Positions 26,413-34,182 of a stretch of DNA of 64,000 bases are shown one piece after another. The position numbers were made by a program, and so were the translations under genes. The stretch lies in assembly GCA_943358175.1 (NCBI GenBank), contig CALRGV010000004.1:43098-107097 (forward strand), written 5' to 3'. The notes beneath the pieces are model-generated. The model saw nothing but the letters and a program-made list of their open reading frames with translations. It was not told the DNA's origin and did not search any database. The first letter of the stretch is position 1, and each line of letters opens with the position of its first letter. The DNA comes from Candidatus Peribacteria bacterium (GTDB lineage: Bacteria; Patescibacteriota; Gracilibacteria; UBA1369; LOWO2-01-FULL-3).

Positions 26413-26458
26413 GTTCCGCTTTGCGGAACGTTATTTTATATTAGAGCGCAAGCGCTCT
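26413..26458. repeat. Two short perfect hairpins between sdaAB and sdaAA
   Basis: GTTCCGC-TTT-GCGGAAC (26413-26429) and AGAGCGC-AA-GCGCTCT-type dyad (26443-26458). They lie in the gap of a two-gene operon and may tune relative expression of the subunits. Confidence 0.6.
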
Positions 26459-26459
26459 G

Positions 26460-27146
26460 TCAGCTCTTCTGTAATTTAGAAAGTGACCGAATGAAATCTA
26501 TGCCCGGAGTGTTCTTTTCCAGTTCCATTACTTCCTCAACAGTGATGCGACGCCCCTCCAGGCTCAAAACGCTGAGTCTTTCATCTCTAAAAGCACTTTC
26601 AACACTTTCGACAATTTTTATTCCAAGTTTATTTATTTTTCCTTCCAAATCCTTGAGCACTTTTGGATTTTTTTGATGACAAACTACGAGAGAGAGATGC
26701 TTACCTGCCGACCCCTGGAGGTACACCTCAAATTCGTCTATTTTCACAATTTCTATCATTCCCCCACCAACGGATGAACCAATGACTGACATTTTGTTTT
26801 TACCTTTTTCAAGCACAATTTTAACAGTATTCGGATGATATTTTTCGCCCAAGTCTGTAGTGATAAATTTAAATTCCAAATGATTTTCCCGGGCAATTTT
26901 GAAAGATTCTTTGATGCGCGGATCGCTTGTTTGAAATTTCATAACGCCGGCAAGCAGGGCTAAATCGGTGGCGTGACCTTTGTAGACCTCAGCAAAAGAA
27001 CCGTGCAAATAAAAGGTCACCTTTTTTGGAGTGTGATGAAAAAGTGCTCGAGCGAATTGGCCGATCTTGCAGGCACCGGCAGTGTGTGAGCTGGAAGGCC
27101 CGACCATTATTGGTCCCGCGATGTCGAAAATTGAAAGATTCGTCAC
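26460..27146 (-). CDS. sdaAB: L-serine dehydratase, beta subunit
   Basis: 228 residues. It has the beta-subunit start SIFDIAGPIMVGPSSSHTAGACKIG, with the conserved GPSSSHT. An ACT-like regulatory domain follows in the C-terminal 80 residues (HLSLVVCHQKNPKVLKDLE). It pairs with SdaAA downstream. Confidence 0.94.
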   Translation of the reverse strand: MTNLSIFDIAGPIMVGPSSSHTAGACKIGQFARALFHHTPKKVTFYLHGSFAEVYKGHATDLALLAGVMKFQTSDPRIKESFKIARENHLEFKFITTDLGEKYHPNTVKIVLEKGKNKMSVIGSSVGGGMIEIVKIDEFEVYLQGSAGKHLSLVVCHQKNPKVLKDLEGKINKLGIKIVESVESAFRDERLSVLSLEGRRITVEEVMELEKNTPGIDFIRSLSKLQKS

Positions 27147-27225
27147 TTTTAGTTGCTTTAGGAAATTGCAAACCGGTAATTTACACCAGTTTACAGAAAC
27201 CTTGAGATTTGTCCAGGGTTATTGG

Positions 27226-27410
27226 AATCGCTTCGCGATTGGTGTTGCTATGCCTGCTTTGGGCAGGCGCGGAAATTTGCCAGGCAAATTTTACTGAACC
27301 TGATCATAGCTTTTCTTTGTAGGCTCGCTTCGCTCAGCGGTGGCAAAGCCACACGCTTCGCTTCACTGCGCGCTCGCGCCGTGCGCTCGCCTTTACTGAA
27401 CCTGATCATA
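27226..27410. repeat. Hairpin cluster, dispersed repeat C copy 2, flanked by 19-bp direct repeats
   Basis: Three perfect hairpins come first: AATCGC/GCGATT (27226-27240), GCCTGC/GCAGGC (27252-27268) and AAATTTGCC/GGCAAATTT (27273-27291). Then repeat C copy 2 (27323-27390). It is bracketed by the direct repeat TTTACTGAACCTGATCATA at 27290-27308 and 27392-27410. The second direct repeat is the 3' end of the mscS gene. Confidence 0.8.
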
Positions 27411-28445
27411 CTGTTGCTCCGCCAGAGGTTTTAATTCTTGCCCGTCGTCTAGATCGATGGCGATGGCGCCGGGGGCGGTAGCGATGGTGGGCTCCGGTTT
27501 ATCGGAAATTTTTATGCTGCTGAATTCATTTTCAAATTCTTTGCCTTCGACTTTCTTATCAATTTTATCACCATGAGTAATATCCTTATCGTAGATGACT
27601 TGGCTAATTGGGAATGAACAATCCACACCGAATTCATCGAAGGATTCCTTGATATTCATAAATAAGCGACTCTGTATTTTTTTAAAACCGGCACGGGATT
27701 CCACCCATACTCTTATAGAAATTCCCACAGCACTGTCACCAAATTCAGTAACCAAAACCGCAGGCTTTGGCTCTAAAAGAACTCCCTTGGTTTTTTTGGC
27801 CGCAAGAAGACAAACTTTGAGAGCATTTTTTAAATCGGAACGGTAATCTACGCTGGTTGCCACCTCTATTCTACGGAAGGGGTTGCTGGTATAACTCGTA
27901 ACCTGCTTATTAAAAAGCTGAGCATTTGGTACCACAACTTTTGTACCATCTACGGCCTGCAAAACGGTTACGCGAGATTGAATTTCAATAATTCTTCCCA
28001 TAGTTCCTTCCACAACAATAAAATCTCCAATGCTAAAATTTTTGCTTAACAAAATCATAATACCAGCAAGAAAATTCGTAATTATATCCTTGAGCGCGAA
28101 ACCAATACCAAAGGCCACAGCGGCAATAATCGTAGTCAAATCTATACCGGCAATTTTTAAACCGGTCGTAAAACCTATAGTAAGAATCACCACATAACTG
28201 ATACGGCCACCAAGAATTTGAATTTCCTTATGTTCATCTTCTATTCCCTTCTCAGCCATCTTGTTTTCCACAATGCTGCGAACTATCTTCGCCGCTAAAA
28301 AGGAGAGGATTATCACGACAAAAGCCGCTATCCAAAATGGAACCTTTTCAATTATAGCGGTAACCAATCCGGCCAACTGCCCCGAAGTCTGGCTTGCTGC
28401 TTTATCTGCTGTATTTGTAGCGGCTGCTGCGTAAGCTGTAGGCAT
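27393..28445 (-). CDS. MscS-family small-conductance mechanosensitive channel
   Basis: 350 residues. N-terminal hydrophobic segments (about 20-55, 75-100 and 108-130) are followed by the pore helix and the MscS beta domain: GFALKDIITNFLAGIMIL, then FSIGDFIVVEGTMGRIIEIQSRVT and VVPNAQLFNKQVTSY. It relieves osmotic downshock. The acidic C-terminal 60 residues are variable. Its last 16 nt are duplicated 100 bp downstream. Confidence 0.93.
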   Translation of the reverse strand: MPTAYAAAATNTADKAASQTSGQLAGLVTAIIEKVPFWIAAFVVIILSFLAAKIVRSIVENKMAEKGIEDEHKEIQILGGRISYVVILTIGFTTGLKIAGIDLTTIIAAVAFGIGFALKDIITNFLAGIMILLSKNFSIGDFIVVEGTMGRIIEIQSRVTVLQAVDGTKVVVPNAQLFNKQVTSYTSNPFRRIEVATSVDYRSDLKNALKVCLLAAKKTKGVLLEPKPAVLVTEFGDSAVGISIRVWVESRAGFKKIQSRLFMNIKESFDEFGVDCSFPISQVIYDKDITHGDKIDKKVEGKEFENEFSSIKISDKPEPTIATAPGAIAIDLDDGQELKPLAEQQYDQVQ

Positions 28446-28524
28446 GGGAAATATTATTATCTGTATATAGTAACATTTTTCAGCCTTTTTCTCAAGTACT
28501 AAATATGGGATTTTTCGCTTCCTC

Positions 28525-28553
28525 TTGATACTGTCTTACCTAGTATTTTTAAT
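28525..28553 (+). promoter_or_regulatory. Putative promoter of the SPFH-aroE operon
   Basis: TTGATA (28525-28530), 17 bp, TTTAAT (28548-28553). Transcription would start close to 28560, only a few bases before the ATG at 28564, which suggests an almost leaderless mRNA. Confidence 0.45.
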
Positions 28554-28563
28554 TCTCAAATTT

Positions 28564-29331
28564 ATGGAAGATTTAATCTCTTTACTGATACCTGGAGGCA
28601 TTGCTTTGTTTATATTGATAATTAGCAGTGTTCGCGAAGTAAAACAGTATGAACGCGGAGTAAAATTCACTATGGGTAAATTCACATGCCTTTCTGAACC
28701 GGGATGGAGATTGGTTGTACCTGTTTTTCAGAAAATGGCGAAGGTGGATATACGCGTAAAAGCAGTGGATGTTCCTGATCAGGAAGCCATAACCGCGGAC
28801 AATATTTCCGTAACACTTAATGCTGTTATTTATTACAAAGTTGATGACGCCTCCAAAGCTATTTTGAGCGTAGAAAATTTCTATTATGCTGTCAGTCAGC
28901 TGGCTCAGACTACTATGCGTAATGCGGTGGGCGAAGTGAATCTGGATGATCTTTTAAAAAATCGTGAAAAAATTGCGGCCGGTATTAAAGAGGTTGTAGA
29001 TGCGGCTAGTCAGCCATGGGGCATAGATGTTTCTTCCGTAGAATTGAAAGATATCGTCATCTCCCCAGATCTAAAGAGAACAATGGCGAAAGTAGCTGAA
29101 GCGGAAAGAGAAAAACGTGCGGTTATTATTAATTCCGAAGGTGAAGTGGCAGCCTCAGAAAATTTGGCAAAAGCTGCGGCGACTCTTTCCAAATCTCCGG
29201 GAGCAATGCATTTGAGAACTTTGTCTTCGATTAACGATATTTCCTCCGATCAATCAAATACCACCGTCTGGATGGTCCCAATAGAGGTATTGCGTGCGGT
29301 GGAAGCGATTGGTGATAAACTGAAAAAATAG
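28564..29331 (+). CDS. SPFH/stomatin-domain membrane protein
   Basis: 255 residues from the ATG at 28564. A TTG 13 codons upstream is in frame, but it is part of a good -35 box. One N-terminal membrane helix (about 5-22) is followed by the SPFH domain: VKQYERGVKFTMGKF, VPDQEAITADNISVTLNAVIYYKV, and the helical RTMAKVAEAEREKRAVIINSEGE. It is related to slipin and stomatin proteins that organise membrane microdomains. aroE follows after 1 nt. Confidence 0.9.
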   Translation: MEDLISLLIPGGIALFILIISSVREVKQYERGVKFTMGKFTCLSEPGWRLVVPVFQKMAKVDIRVKAVDVPDQEAITADNISVTLNAVIYYKVDDASKAILSVENFYYAVSQLAQTTMRNAVGEVNLDDLLKNREKIAAGIKEVVDAASQPWGIDVSSVELKDIVISPDLKRTMAKVAEAEREKRAVIINSEGEVAASENLAKAAATLSKSPGAMHLRTLSSINDISSDQSNTTVWMVPIEVLRAVEAIGDKLKK

Positions 29332-29332
29332 C

Positions 29333-30178
29333 ATGAAAAGATACGGAATTTTAGCTAATCCGGCAAAGCATTCTTTGTCGCCTGCAATACATAATGCGGC
29401 TTTCAAAAAGCTGCATATGCAGGCGCAATATGAGATTTTCGAAATACCGGAAAATGAACTGGCTAAATTTATTAAATCCGTAAGGAATCAGACTATAGAA
29501 GGATTGTCTGTTTCTTTGCCTTATAAAGAAAGTGTGATGCAATATCTGGATAAAGTCGATAAGGATGCAATGAAAATCGGGGCGGTAAATACAATCATAA
29601 ACAAGGAGGGTTTTCTGCACGGCTTTAATACCGATTATGTGGCTTCTAATAAAGCTCTCTTCCTCGATCAGAAAGTGATAGATATTGAAAAAAAATCTTT
29701 GGCGATAGTAATTGGTGGTGGTGGGGCGGCCAGAGCTGTTTGCTACGGATTATTAAAACTGGGAATGAATGTCGTGGTGGCCAATAGAACCAAGGAAAAG
29801 GCCGATGCGATTGCCATGGAATTTGCAGAAATTTTTCATAAAAGTGAAATCCATAGTAGCAGCCTTTATCAGCTGAGAACCGGAGATATTTTGATTAACA
29901 CAAGCTCTATTTGGACAAAGGCACCGGAATTCGGAGCGGGTATTTTACCTGATTTTTGCAAACCGGAATACGTGAGAGATTTTCAATTAGTAATGGATAT
30001 TTCTTATAAACCTTTGGAAACACCTTTGATAAAAACTGCGAAAAGAATGGGCAAAGCTTTTATTACCGGTGACAAAATGCTTTTGTATCAGGCCATAGAT
30101 CAATTTGAATTTTGGACTGGTAAAAAGGCTCCGGAGGATGTGATGAGAGAGGCTTTGGAGGCTGAGTTGAATAAATAA
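29333..30178 (+). CDS. aroE: Shikimate dehydrogenase
   Basis: 281 residues. It has YGILANPAKHSLSPAIHN (shikimate binding), SVSLPYKE (catalytic Lys), NTDYVA (Asp) and the Rossmann motif VIGGGGAARAVCYGL followed by NRTKEKA (NADP binding). It reduces 3-dehydroshikimate in the aromatic pathway. The stop codon lies in a short AAAT tandem repeat (30170-30192). Confidence 0.95.
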   Translation: MKRYGILANPAKHSLSPAIHNAAFKKLHMQAQYEIFEIPENELAKFIKSVRNQTIEGLSVSLPYKESVMQYLDKVDKDAMKIGAVNTIINKEGFLHGFNTDYVASNKALFLDQKVIDIEKKSLAIVIGGGGAARAVCYGLLKLGMNVVVANRTKEKADAIAMEFAEIFHKSEIHSSSLYQLRTGDILINTSSIWTKAPEFGAGILPDFCKPEYVRDFQLVMDISYKPLETPLIKTAKRMGKAFITGDKMLLYQAIDQFEFWTGKKAPEDVMREALEAELNK

Positions 30179-30192
30179 ATAAATAAATAAAA
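30170..30192. repeat. AAAT tetranucleotide repeat
   Basis: About five AAAT units span the aroE stop codon and the next few bases. Slippage here would change only the last codons or the untranslated region. Confidence 0.7.
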
Positions 30193-30220
30193 CAATGCAC
30201 ACTCGCTTTGCTCGTGTCTG

Positions 30221-31018
30221 CTAATTATGTCTCAAAAAGTTTGCGCCTTCTTCGTCTTTTACTTTTGGAGTTTCCGGTTCTTCTTGGACTTCCACTTCTT
30301 TGCCATAATCGCTACCGTAAACGGTTTGAGTGGAAAGGAAGTCTTTATCATAGGTACGGGCGATCCAGCCGTAAATCATTGTAAAAATGCTTTGTACGAA
30401 GGCGATAGAGCCCCAAACGATAGGCAGAGCCACGAAGAGTAAAACCTGAGGGCTGCTGACAATTCCCGCAAGACCGAACATAATTCCGGCACTTACTAAA
30501 ATTGAAAAAGTAATACCGTAAACTCCCACCAAAGCGTAGCGATAGTTTGAAACAATTTCGAGGATTAAAGCACTAACCTGTGCGGAAATAATGATATGCA
30601 AAGCAACAGCGTAAGCGGTAATGGTAATATTTGTTGCGGAAGTAATAAAATAGACCGGGACCATTAACACGAAAATGATCATGCTGATAATAAACACCTG
30701 AGAAATAGCCGAAGCTACTCTGGTGTACTTACCTCTTTCTGTCAGAGCGATAAGCCAGGTACTGATAATATTTCCTACAGTAGAAGAGAGGAAAATCATC
30801 ATCATTAGAATAAATGTGAAAATTGGACTCACTTGAATTGCTTCTCCTTCCTGTGCACCTGTTAGTGGGCTAAGAACGGAAGAAGCGAGGACGAAAATCA
30901 CCACTAAAATAAGGCTGCCTCCGATACCACCGGCTCCACCGGCCAGTATTTTTAAAAGGAAGGTACCAAAGGAAACTCTTCCGGGGCCAAGTTCTTGTAC
31001 TTTTACTTCTTCAGCCAT
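30221..31018 (-). CDS. Polytopic membrane protein, Yip1-like, function unknown
   Basis: 265 residues. About five to six hydrophobic segments lie between residues 20 and 215 (for example GGIGGSLILVVIFVLASSVL), followed by a charged C-terminal tail. The layout resembles Yip1-domain proteins. No catalytic motif is seen. lspA lies 4 nt upstream on the same strand, so the two are probably cotranscribed. Confidence 0.75.
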   Translation of the reverse strand: MAEEVKVQELGPGRVSFGTFLLKILAGGAGGIGGSLILVVIFVLASSVLSPLTGAQEGEAIQVSPIFTFILMMMIFLSSTVGNIISTWLIALTERGKYTRVASAISQVFIISMIIFVLMVPVYFITSATNITITAYAVALHIIISAQVSALILEIVSNYRYALVGVYGITFSILVSAGIMFGLAGIVSSPQVLLFVALPIVWGSIAFVQSIFTMIYGWIARTYDKDFLSTQTVYGSDYGKEVEVQEEPETPKVKDEEGANFLRHN

Positions 31019-31022
31019 TTAA

Positions 31023-31511
31023 TTATTTGTTAGTTCCCTTTAGTTTACCATAAAATACAATCATTAACAAGATCCCGCAACTAATATAAGTATCAGCGAG
31101 GTTGAAATTCGGCCAGCGCCAAATGCCAATGAAATCTATTACAAAGCCTCTGGTAATCCTATCAATGACATTTCCAACGGCTCCACTTATAATCAAAATT
31201 AAAGCTGCTTTTCCTATAGGCTGCTCCATATCAAACTCCTTATTTATAATCCAAATAATTAAGCCCATTAGCAAAATATTACTGATAATCAAGAGCGTGT
31301 ATGGAACCGGAATTCCGAAAGCCATGCCGGTGTTTTGACTATATTCAAGGCGGAAAAATTTCCCAAATAACTCCGTAGTTCCCGGAAAATAGTTATGGAT
31401 GAAATACTTGGTCAACTGATCCAAAATAATCAGAAAGAGGCACCACATCCCAAATTTTAAAAATTTATTTCTCATTGCCAATAATAGACCATAAAAAGCT
31501 TGAAAAAACAA
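31023..31511 (-). CDS. lspA: Lipoprotein signal peptidase
   Basis: 162 residues, four membrane helices. Motifs include DQLTKYFI, NTGMAFGI, the catalytic NVIDRITRGFVIDFI and NFNLADTYI (two Asp residues). It cleaves the signal peptide of prolipoproteins; the window encodes several with lipoboxes. An internal ATG at residue 13 is an alternative start. Confidence 0.95.
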   Translation of the reverse strand: MFFQAFYGLLLAMRNKFLKFGMWCLFLIILDQLTKYFIHNYFPGTTELFGKFFRLEYSQNTGMAFGIPVPYTLLIISNILLMGLIIWIINKEFDMEQPIGKAALILIISGAVGNVIDRITRGFVIDFIGIWRWPNFNLADTYISCGILLMIVFYGKLKGTNK

Positions 31512-31547
31512 TGCGATAGGTAGAATATCACACTACTAAAAAGATTT

Positions 31548-32756
31548 ATGCGAAAACCTTTTAAATTTGATACGATTTTGGCCTTAACAGTACTGTTTTT
31601 GCTAATTTTCGGTTTAATAATGATCACCAGCATCGGTGTGCCAAAATCCATACAGCTCTCGGCACCCGGAGTGCAGTACCCGAACTGCAGTGACGCGAAC
31701 GTGGATTGTTATCTGCTTTTCAAAAAGCATTTGGTAAGATTGGGATTGGGAATTGTGATGTTCTTTTTAGCCTGGAAGTTGCCAATGAAATTCTGGAAAA
31801 AAATAGCACCACTGTTTTTTGGCCTAATTGTCATACTGCTATTTATGGTAATTACTATGGGAAACGACTTTGGAACCATTGCTACAAACTGGATTCTGGT
31901 TTTCAATACTTCTCTGCAACCTTCGGAATTTGCGAGATTAGCTTTGATTCTCTATCTTTCTTATTGGTTCAGCAAGCGGCGCGATTCGGTGGGGAGTTTT
32001 CACGATGGCTTCCTGCCATTCTGTTTTATCTGTGGAATGGTTCTTCTTCCTGTAGTATTGGGAAATGACTATGGCTCTATAGCTGTAATGAGTTTAGTCG
32101 CGGTAAGTATTTATTTTATCGCAGGGGCGCGTTTGAGGCACCTCGGTTTAGGGTTTATGATAGCATTGGGCGCGGCCATTATCGTAGTGTCGTTTGTGCC
32201 TCATGTAAGAGAAAGATTTCAGGGTTTTATGAGCGTTGATCAGGATTGTTTGGAAGATTATTGTTGGCAATCTCAGCAAGCAAATATTGCCGTGGGAAGT
32301 GGTGGCTTGATGGGGAAGGGCCTCACTCAAGGTGTACAAAAATCTTATTGGCTTCCTCAGGCTTCTGATGACTTTATTTTTGCGGCATCTTCGGAGGAGT
32401 TAGGGTTTTTGAGAATTATTTTTGTGGTTTTGGCTTATCTTATAATTGCTTTAAGAGGTTACAATATAGCAAATAAGGCCAATGGTAGCTTTGAAATGTT
32501 TGTGGCGGTGGGAATTACAACTTGGATTACGGTGCAGGCTTTTGTGAACATCGCGGTGAATACGGCGCTTTTCCCTGTGACTGGAATTACTTTACCTTTC
32601 GTAAGCTATGGAGGATCTTCTTTGGTAGCTGATTTAATGGCTATTGCCATTCTTTTAAATATATCCGAAAATACAACTACTTATGCGACTAGTCTTAACA
32701 GGTGGGGGGACAGGCGGTCACGTCATCCCGAACTTCGCCGTTATCGAAGAGCTTAA
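31548..32756 (+). CDS. FtsW/RodA/SpoVE-family peptidoglycan glycosyltransferase
   Basis: 402 residues, ten or so membrane helices. The family features are LQPSEFARLALILYLSYWFSKR, the large extracellular loop with SGGLMGKGLTQGVQKSYWLPQASDDFIFA, and TGITLPFVSYGGSSLV. It polymerises lipid II. The adjacent murG fits a cell-division (FtsW) role, but RodA cannot be excluded. The reading frame overlaps murG by 74 nt, which is long. Confidence 0.93.
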   Translation: MRKPFKFDTILALTVLFLLIFGLIMITSIGVPKSIQLSAPGVQYPNCSDANVDCYLLFKKHLVRLGLGIVMFFLAWKLPMKFWKKIAPLFFGLIVILLFMVITMGNDFGTIATNWILVFNTSLQPSEFARLALILYLSYWFSKRRDSVGSFHDGFLPFCFICGMVLLPVVLGNDYGSIAVMSLVAVSIYFIAGARLRHLGLGFMIALGAAIIVVSFVPHVRERFQGFMSVDQDCLEDYCWQSQQANIAVGSGGLMGKGLTQGVQKSYWLPQASDDFIFAASSEELGFLRIIFVVLAYLIIALRGYNIANKANGSFEMFVAVGITTWITVQAFVNIAVNTALFPVTGITLPFVSYGGSSLVADLMAIAILLNISENTTTYATSLNRWGDRRSRHPELRRYRRA

Positions 32757-33744
32757 CAGGCCTAGAGGCCTAACAAATAAGAAAACGGAAATTCTCTACA
32801 TTGGCTCAGCTAATGGCGTGGAGAAAAGTATGGTGGAAAAGATTGGCATTCCCTATAAGTCCGTGGCATGTGGAAAATTACGAAGATATTTTTCGGTGGA
32901 GAATTTGATAGATATTTTCAAAGTTCCTGTCGGAATTTTTCAGGCGTGGAGAATTTTGAGAAAATTCAGACCGGATGTGACGTTTAGCAAAGGTGGATTC
33001 GTCAGCGTGCCGGTGGTGATCGCGGCAAGCTGGCTGAAGGTGCCGGTGATTATTCATGAGTCGGATGTAAGACCGGGATTGGCGAATAGAATTTGCGCGA
33101 GATACGCGGATAAAATTTGTGTGAGTTTCGAAGAGACGAGAAAATATTTTGCAAAATATTCACGGAAAATTATTTATACCGGCAATCCGGTGAGAAAAAG
33201 TGTTTTGGATGGGAATGTGGCGGATGGTTACAAATTCACAGGATTGGATAAACACAGACCTATTATTTTAGTAATGGGAGGAAGTCAGGGAGCTCAGCAG
33301 ATCAATGAATTAGTGCGTGGTGGAATGGAGGAACTTTTGAAAAGATTTCAAATTGTGCATATATGTGGACGTGGAAATCTGGATATTAGTTTGCATAAAA
33401 AGGGCTATGTTCAATATGAATTCTTGAATGAGCAAATGAAGGACGTGTATGCTGTTTCGGAGTTGGTGATTTCGCGTGGTGGGGCGAATAGTTTGGCGGA
33501 GCTTGCGGCTTTGAAAAAGAAGACTTTGGTGATTCCTTTGGGTACGGCGGCGAGTCGTGGTGATCAGATAGAAAATGCGCAGATCTTTGCGAGAAAATTG
33601 GGCTGGGGCGTGATGGTGGGAGACGTACAAGTGGTGGATTTCGTGAAATCGGTGGAAATGGTTTATAAAAATAAATTGAATACGAATGAGAAGTTTAAGA
33701 ATGGGGTTTATGATATTGTGAAGATGATTTTGAAGTATAAATAG
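32683..33744 (+). CDS. murG: UDP-GlcNAc:lipid I N-acetylglucosaminyltransferase
   Basis: 353 residues. It has LTGGGTGGHVIPNFAV at the start, FSKGGFVSVPVVIAA, HESDVRPGLANR, VMGGSQGAQQINE and ISRGGANSLAELAALKK. It makes lipid II at the inner membrane face. The ATG at 32683 places the glycine motif right at the N-terminus as in other MurG proteins, so the long overlap with ftsW seems real. A terminator follows. Confidence 0.96.
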   Translation: MRLVLTGGGTGGHVIPNFAVIEELNRPRGLTNKKTEILYIGSANGVEKSMVEKIGIPYKSVACGKLRRYFSVENLIDIFKVPVGIFQAWRILRKFRPDVTFSKGGFVSVPVVIAASWLKVPVIIHESDVRPGLANRICARYADKICVSFEETRKYFAKYSRKIIYTGNPVRKSVLDGNVADGYKFTGLDKHRPIILVMGGSQGAQQINELVRGGMEELLKRFQIVHICGRGNLDISLHKKGYVQYEFLNEQMKDVYAVSELVISRGGANSLAELAALKKKTLVIPLGTAASRGDQIENAQIFARKLGWGVMVGDVQVVDFVKSVEMVYKNKLNTNEKFKNGVYDIVKMILKYK

Positions 33745-33759
33745 GGTAAATTTGGGCAG

Positions 33760-33789
33760 GTGTTGAACGTGGTTCGTCAACACTTTTTT
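33760..33789 (+). terminator. Terminator of ftsW-murG
   Basis: GTGTTGA, a 10-nt loop, TCAACAC and T6, 15 bp after the murG stop. Confidence 0.85.
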
Positions 33790-33803
33790 GGTGGTGGTGG
33801 GTC

Positions 33804-33833
33804 TTGATTTTTTAGGCGGTTTCTTGGTATAGT
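33804..33833 (+). promoter_or_regulatory. Promoter of the tRNA leader transcript
   Basis: TTGATT (33804-33809), an 18-bp spacer and TATAGT (33828-33833). It lies between the murG terminator and the tRNA. Confidence 0.6.
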
Positions 33834-33839
33834 GTAAAC

Positions 33840-33912
33840 GAAAGCGTAGGCGCTGTAAGTTACAGTTCTCTCGGGTGTTACATTGGATCCTTCGACAAAG
33901 AAGGATCTTTTT
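33840..33912 (+). ncRNA. Short leader RNA ending in an intrinsic terminator, antisense to the tRNA anticodon arm
   Basis: Predicted transcript from about 33840 to the terminator GATCCTTC-GACAAA-GAAGGATC-TTTTT (33886-33912). It also has a CTGTAA/TTACAG hairpin (33854-33866). Bases 33867-33880 (TCTCTCGGGTGTTA) are the exact reverse complement of 33974-33987 in the tRNA that follows. It could be an attenuator for the tRNA or a small RNA of its own. Confidence 0.5.
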
Positions 33913-33940
33913 GTATGATTAAAATGCCTGGTGGAGTTAT

Positions 33941-34016
33941 GGGGCTGTAGCTTAACGGTAAAGCGCTCGCGCTTAACACCCGAGAGATGCGGGTTCGATC
34001 CCCGTCAGCTCCACCA
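33941..34016 (+). tRNA. tRNA gene with unusual anticodon arm (isotype unresolved; UAA or AAC)
   Basis: 76 nt with a 7-bp acceptor stem (GGGGCTG/CAGCTCC), D arm GCTT-AACGGTA-AAGC, T arm GCGGG-TTCGATC-CCCGT, A73 and an encoded CCA. The anticodon region is 1 nt longer than usual. The best fold is a 6-bp stem CTCGCG/CCCGAG with a C-C mismatch and loop CTTAACA (anticodon TAA, with C at position 37). The alternative, loop TTAACAC with anticodon AAC (Val), pairs worse. UAA would be leucine, but the long variable arm of tRNA-Leu is absent. Confidence 0.7.
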
Positions 34017-34123
34017 TGGCGCAAAATATGGTGTACATGCAGTGTAGTCTGGAAGAATTGGTTACTACAATTGATGAAGCTTTTAAAAGAGATTGTTTAA
34101 ATGATCTCCAAGGAGGCGGATAA
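34016..34123 (+). CDS. Small ORF starting in the tRNA CCA end (35 aa)
   Basis: The ATG uses the last A of the tRNA CCA. The product would be 35 residues, MAQNMVYMQCSLEELVTT then a short acidic and basic helix, ending QGGG. Its TAA overlaps the next ATG as TAATG, and the end of the frame contains the AAGGAGG ribosome site of that next ORF. Not recognised. Translation is plausible but unproven. Confidence 0.35.
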   Translation: MAQNMVYMQCSLEELVTTIDEAFKRDCLNDLQGGG

Positions 34124-34173
34124 TGAAGCAGAATAATTCTCGGTGCATTGAAGAAGTCGCTCAAGGCTGGTAA
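34123..34173 (+). CDS. 16-codon ORF with strong ribosome site, possible leader peptide
   Basis: AAGGAGG (34109-34115) lies 7 nt before the ATG at 34123. The product MKQNNSRCIEEVAQGW ends 9 bp before the glycosyltransferase ATG. It may be a translationally coupling leader peptide. The glycosyltransferase itself has no good ribosome site. Confidence 0.4.
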   Translation: MKQNNSRCIEEVAQGW

Positions 34174-34182
34174 ACTTGGCTC

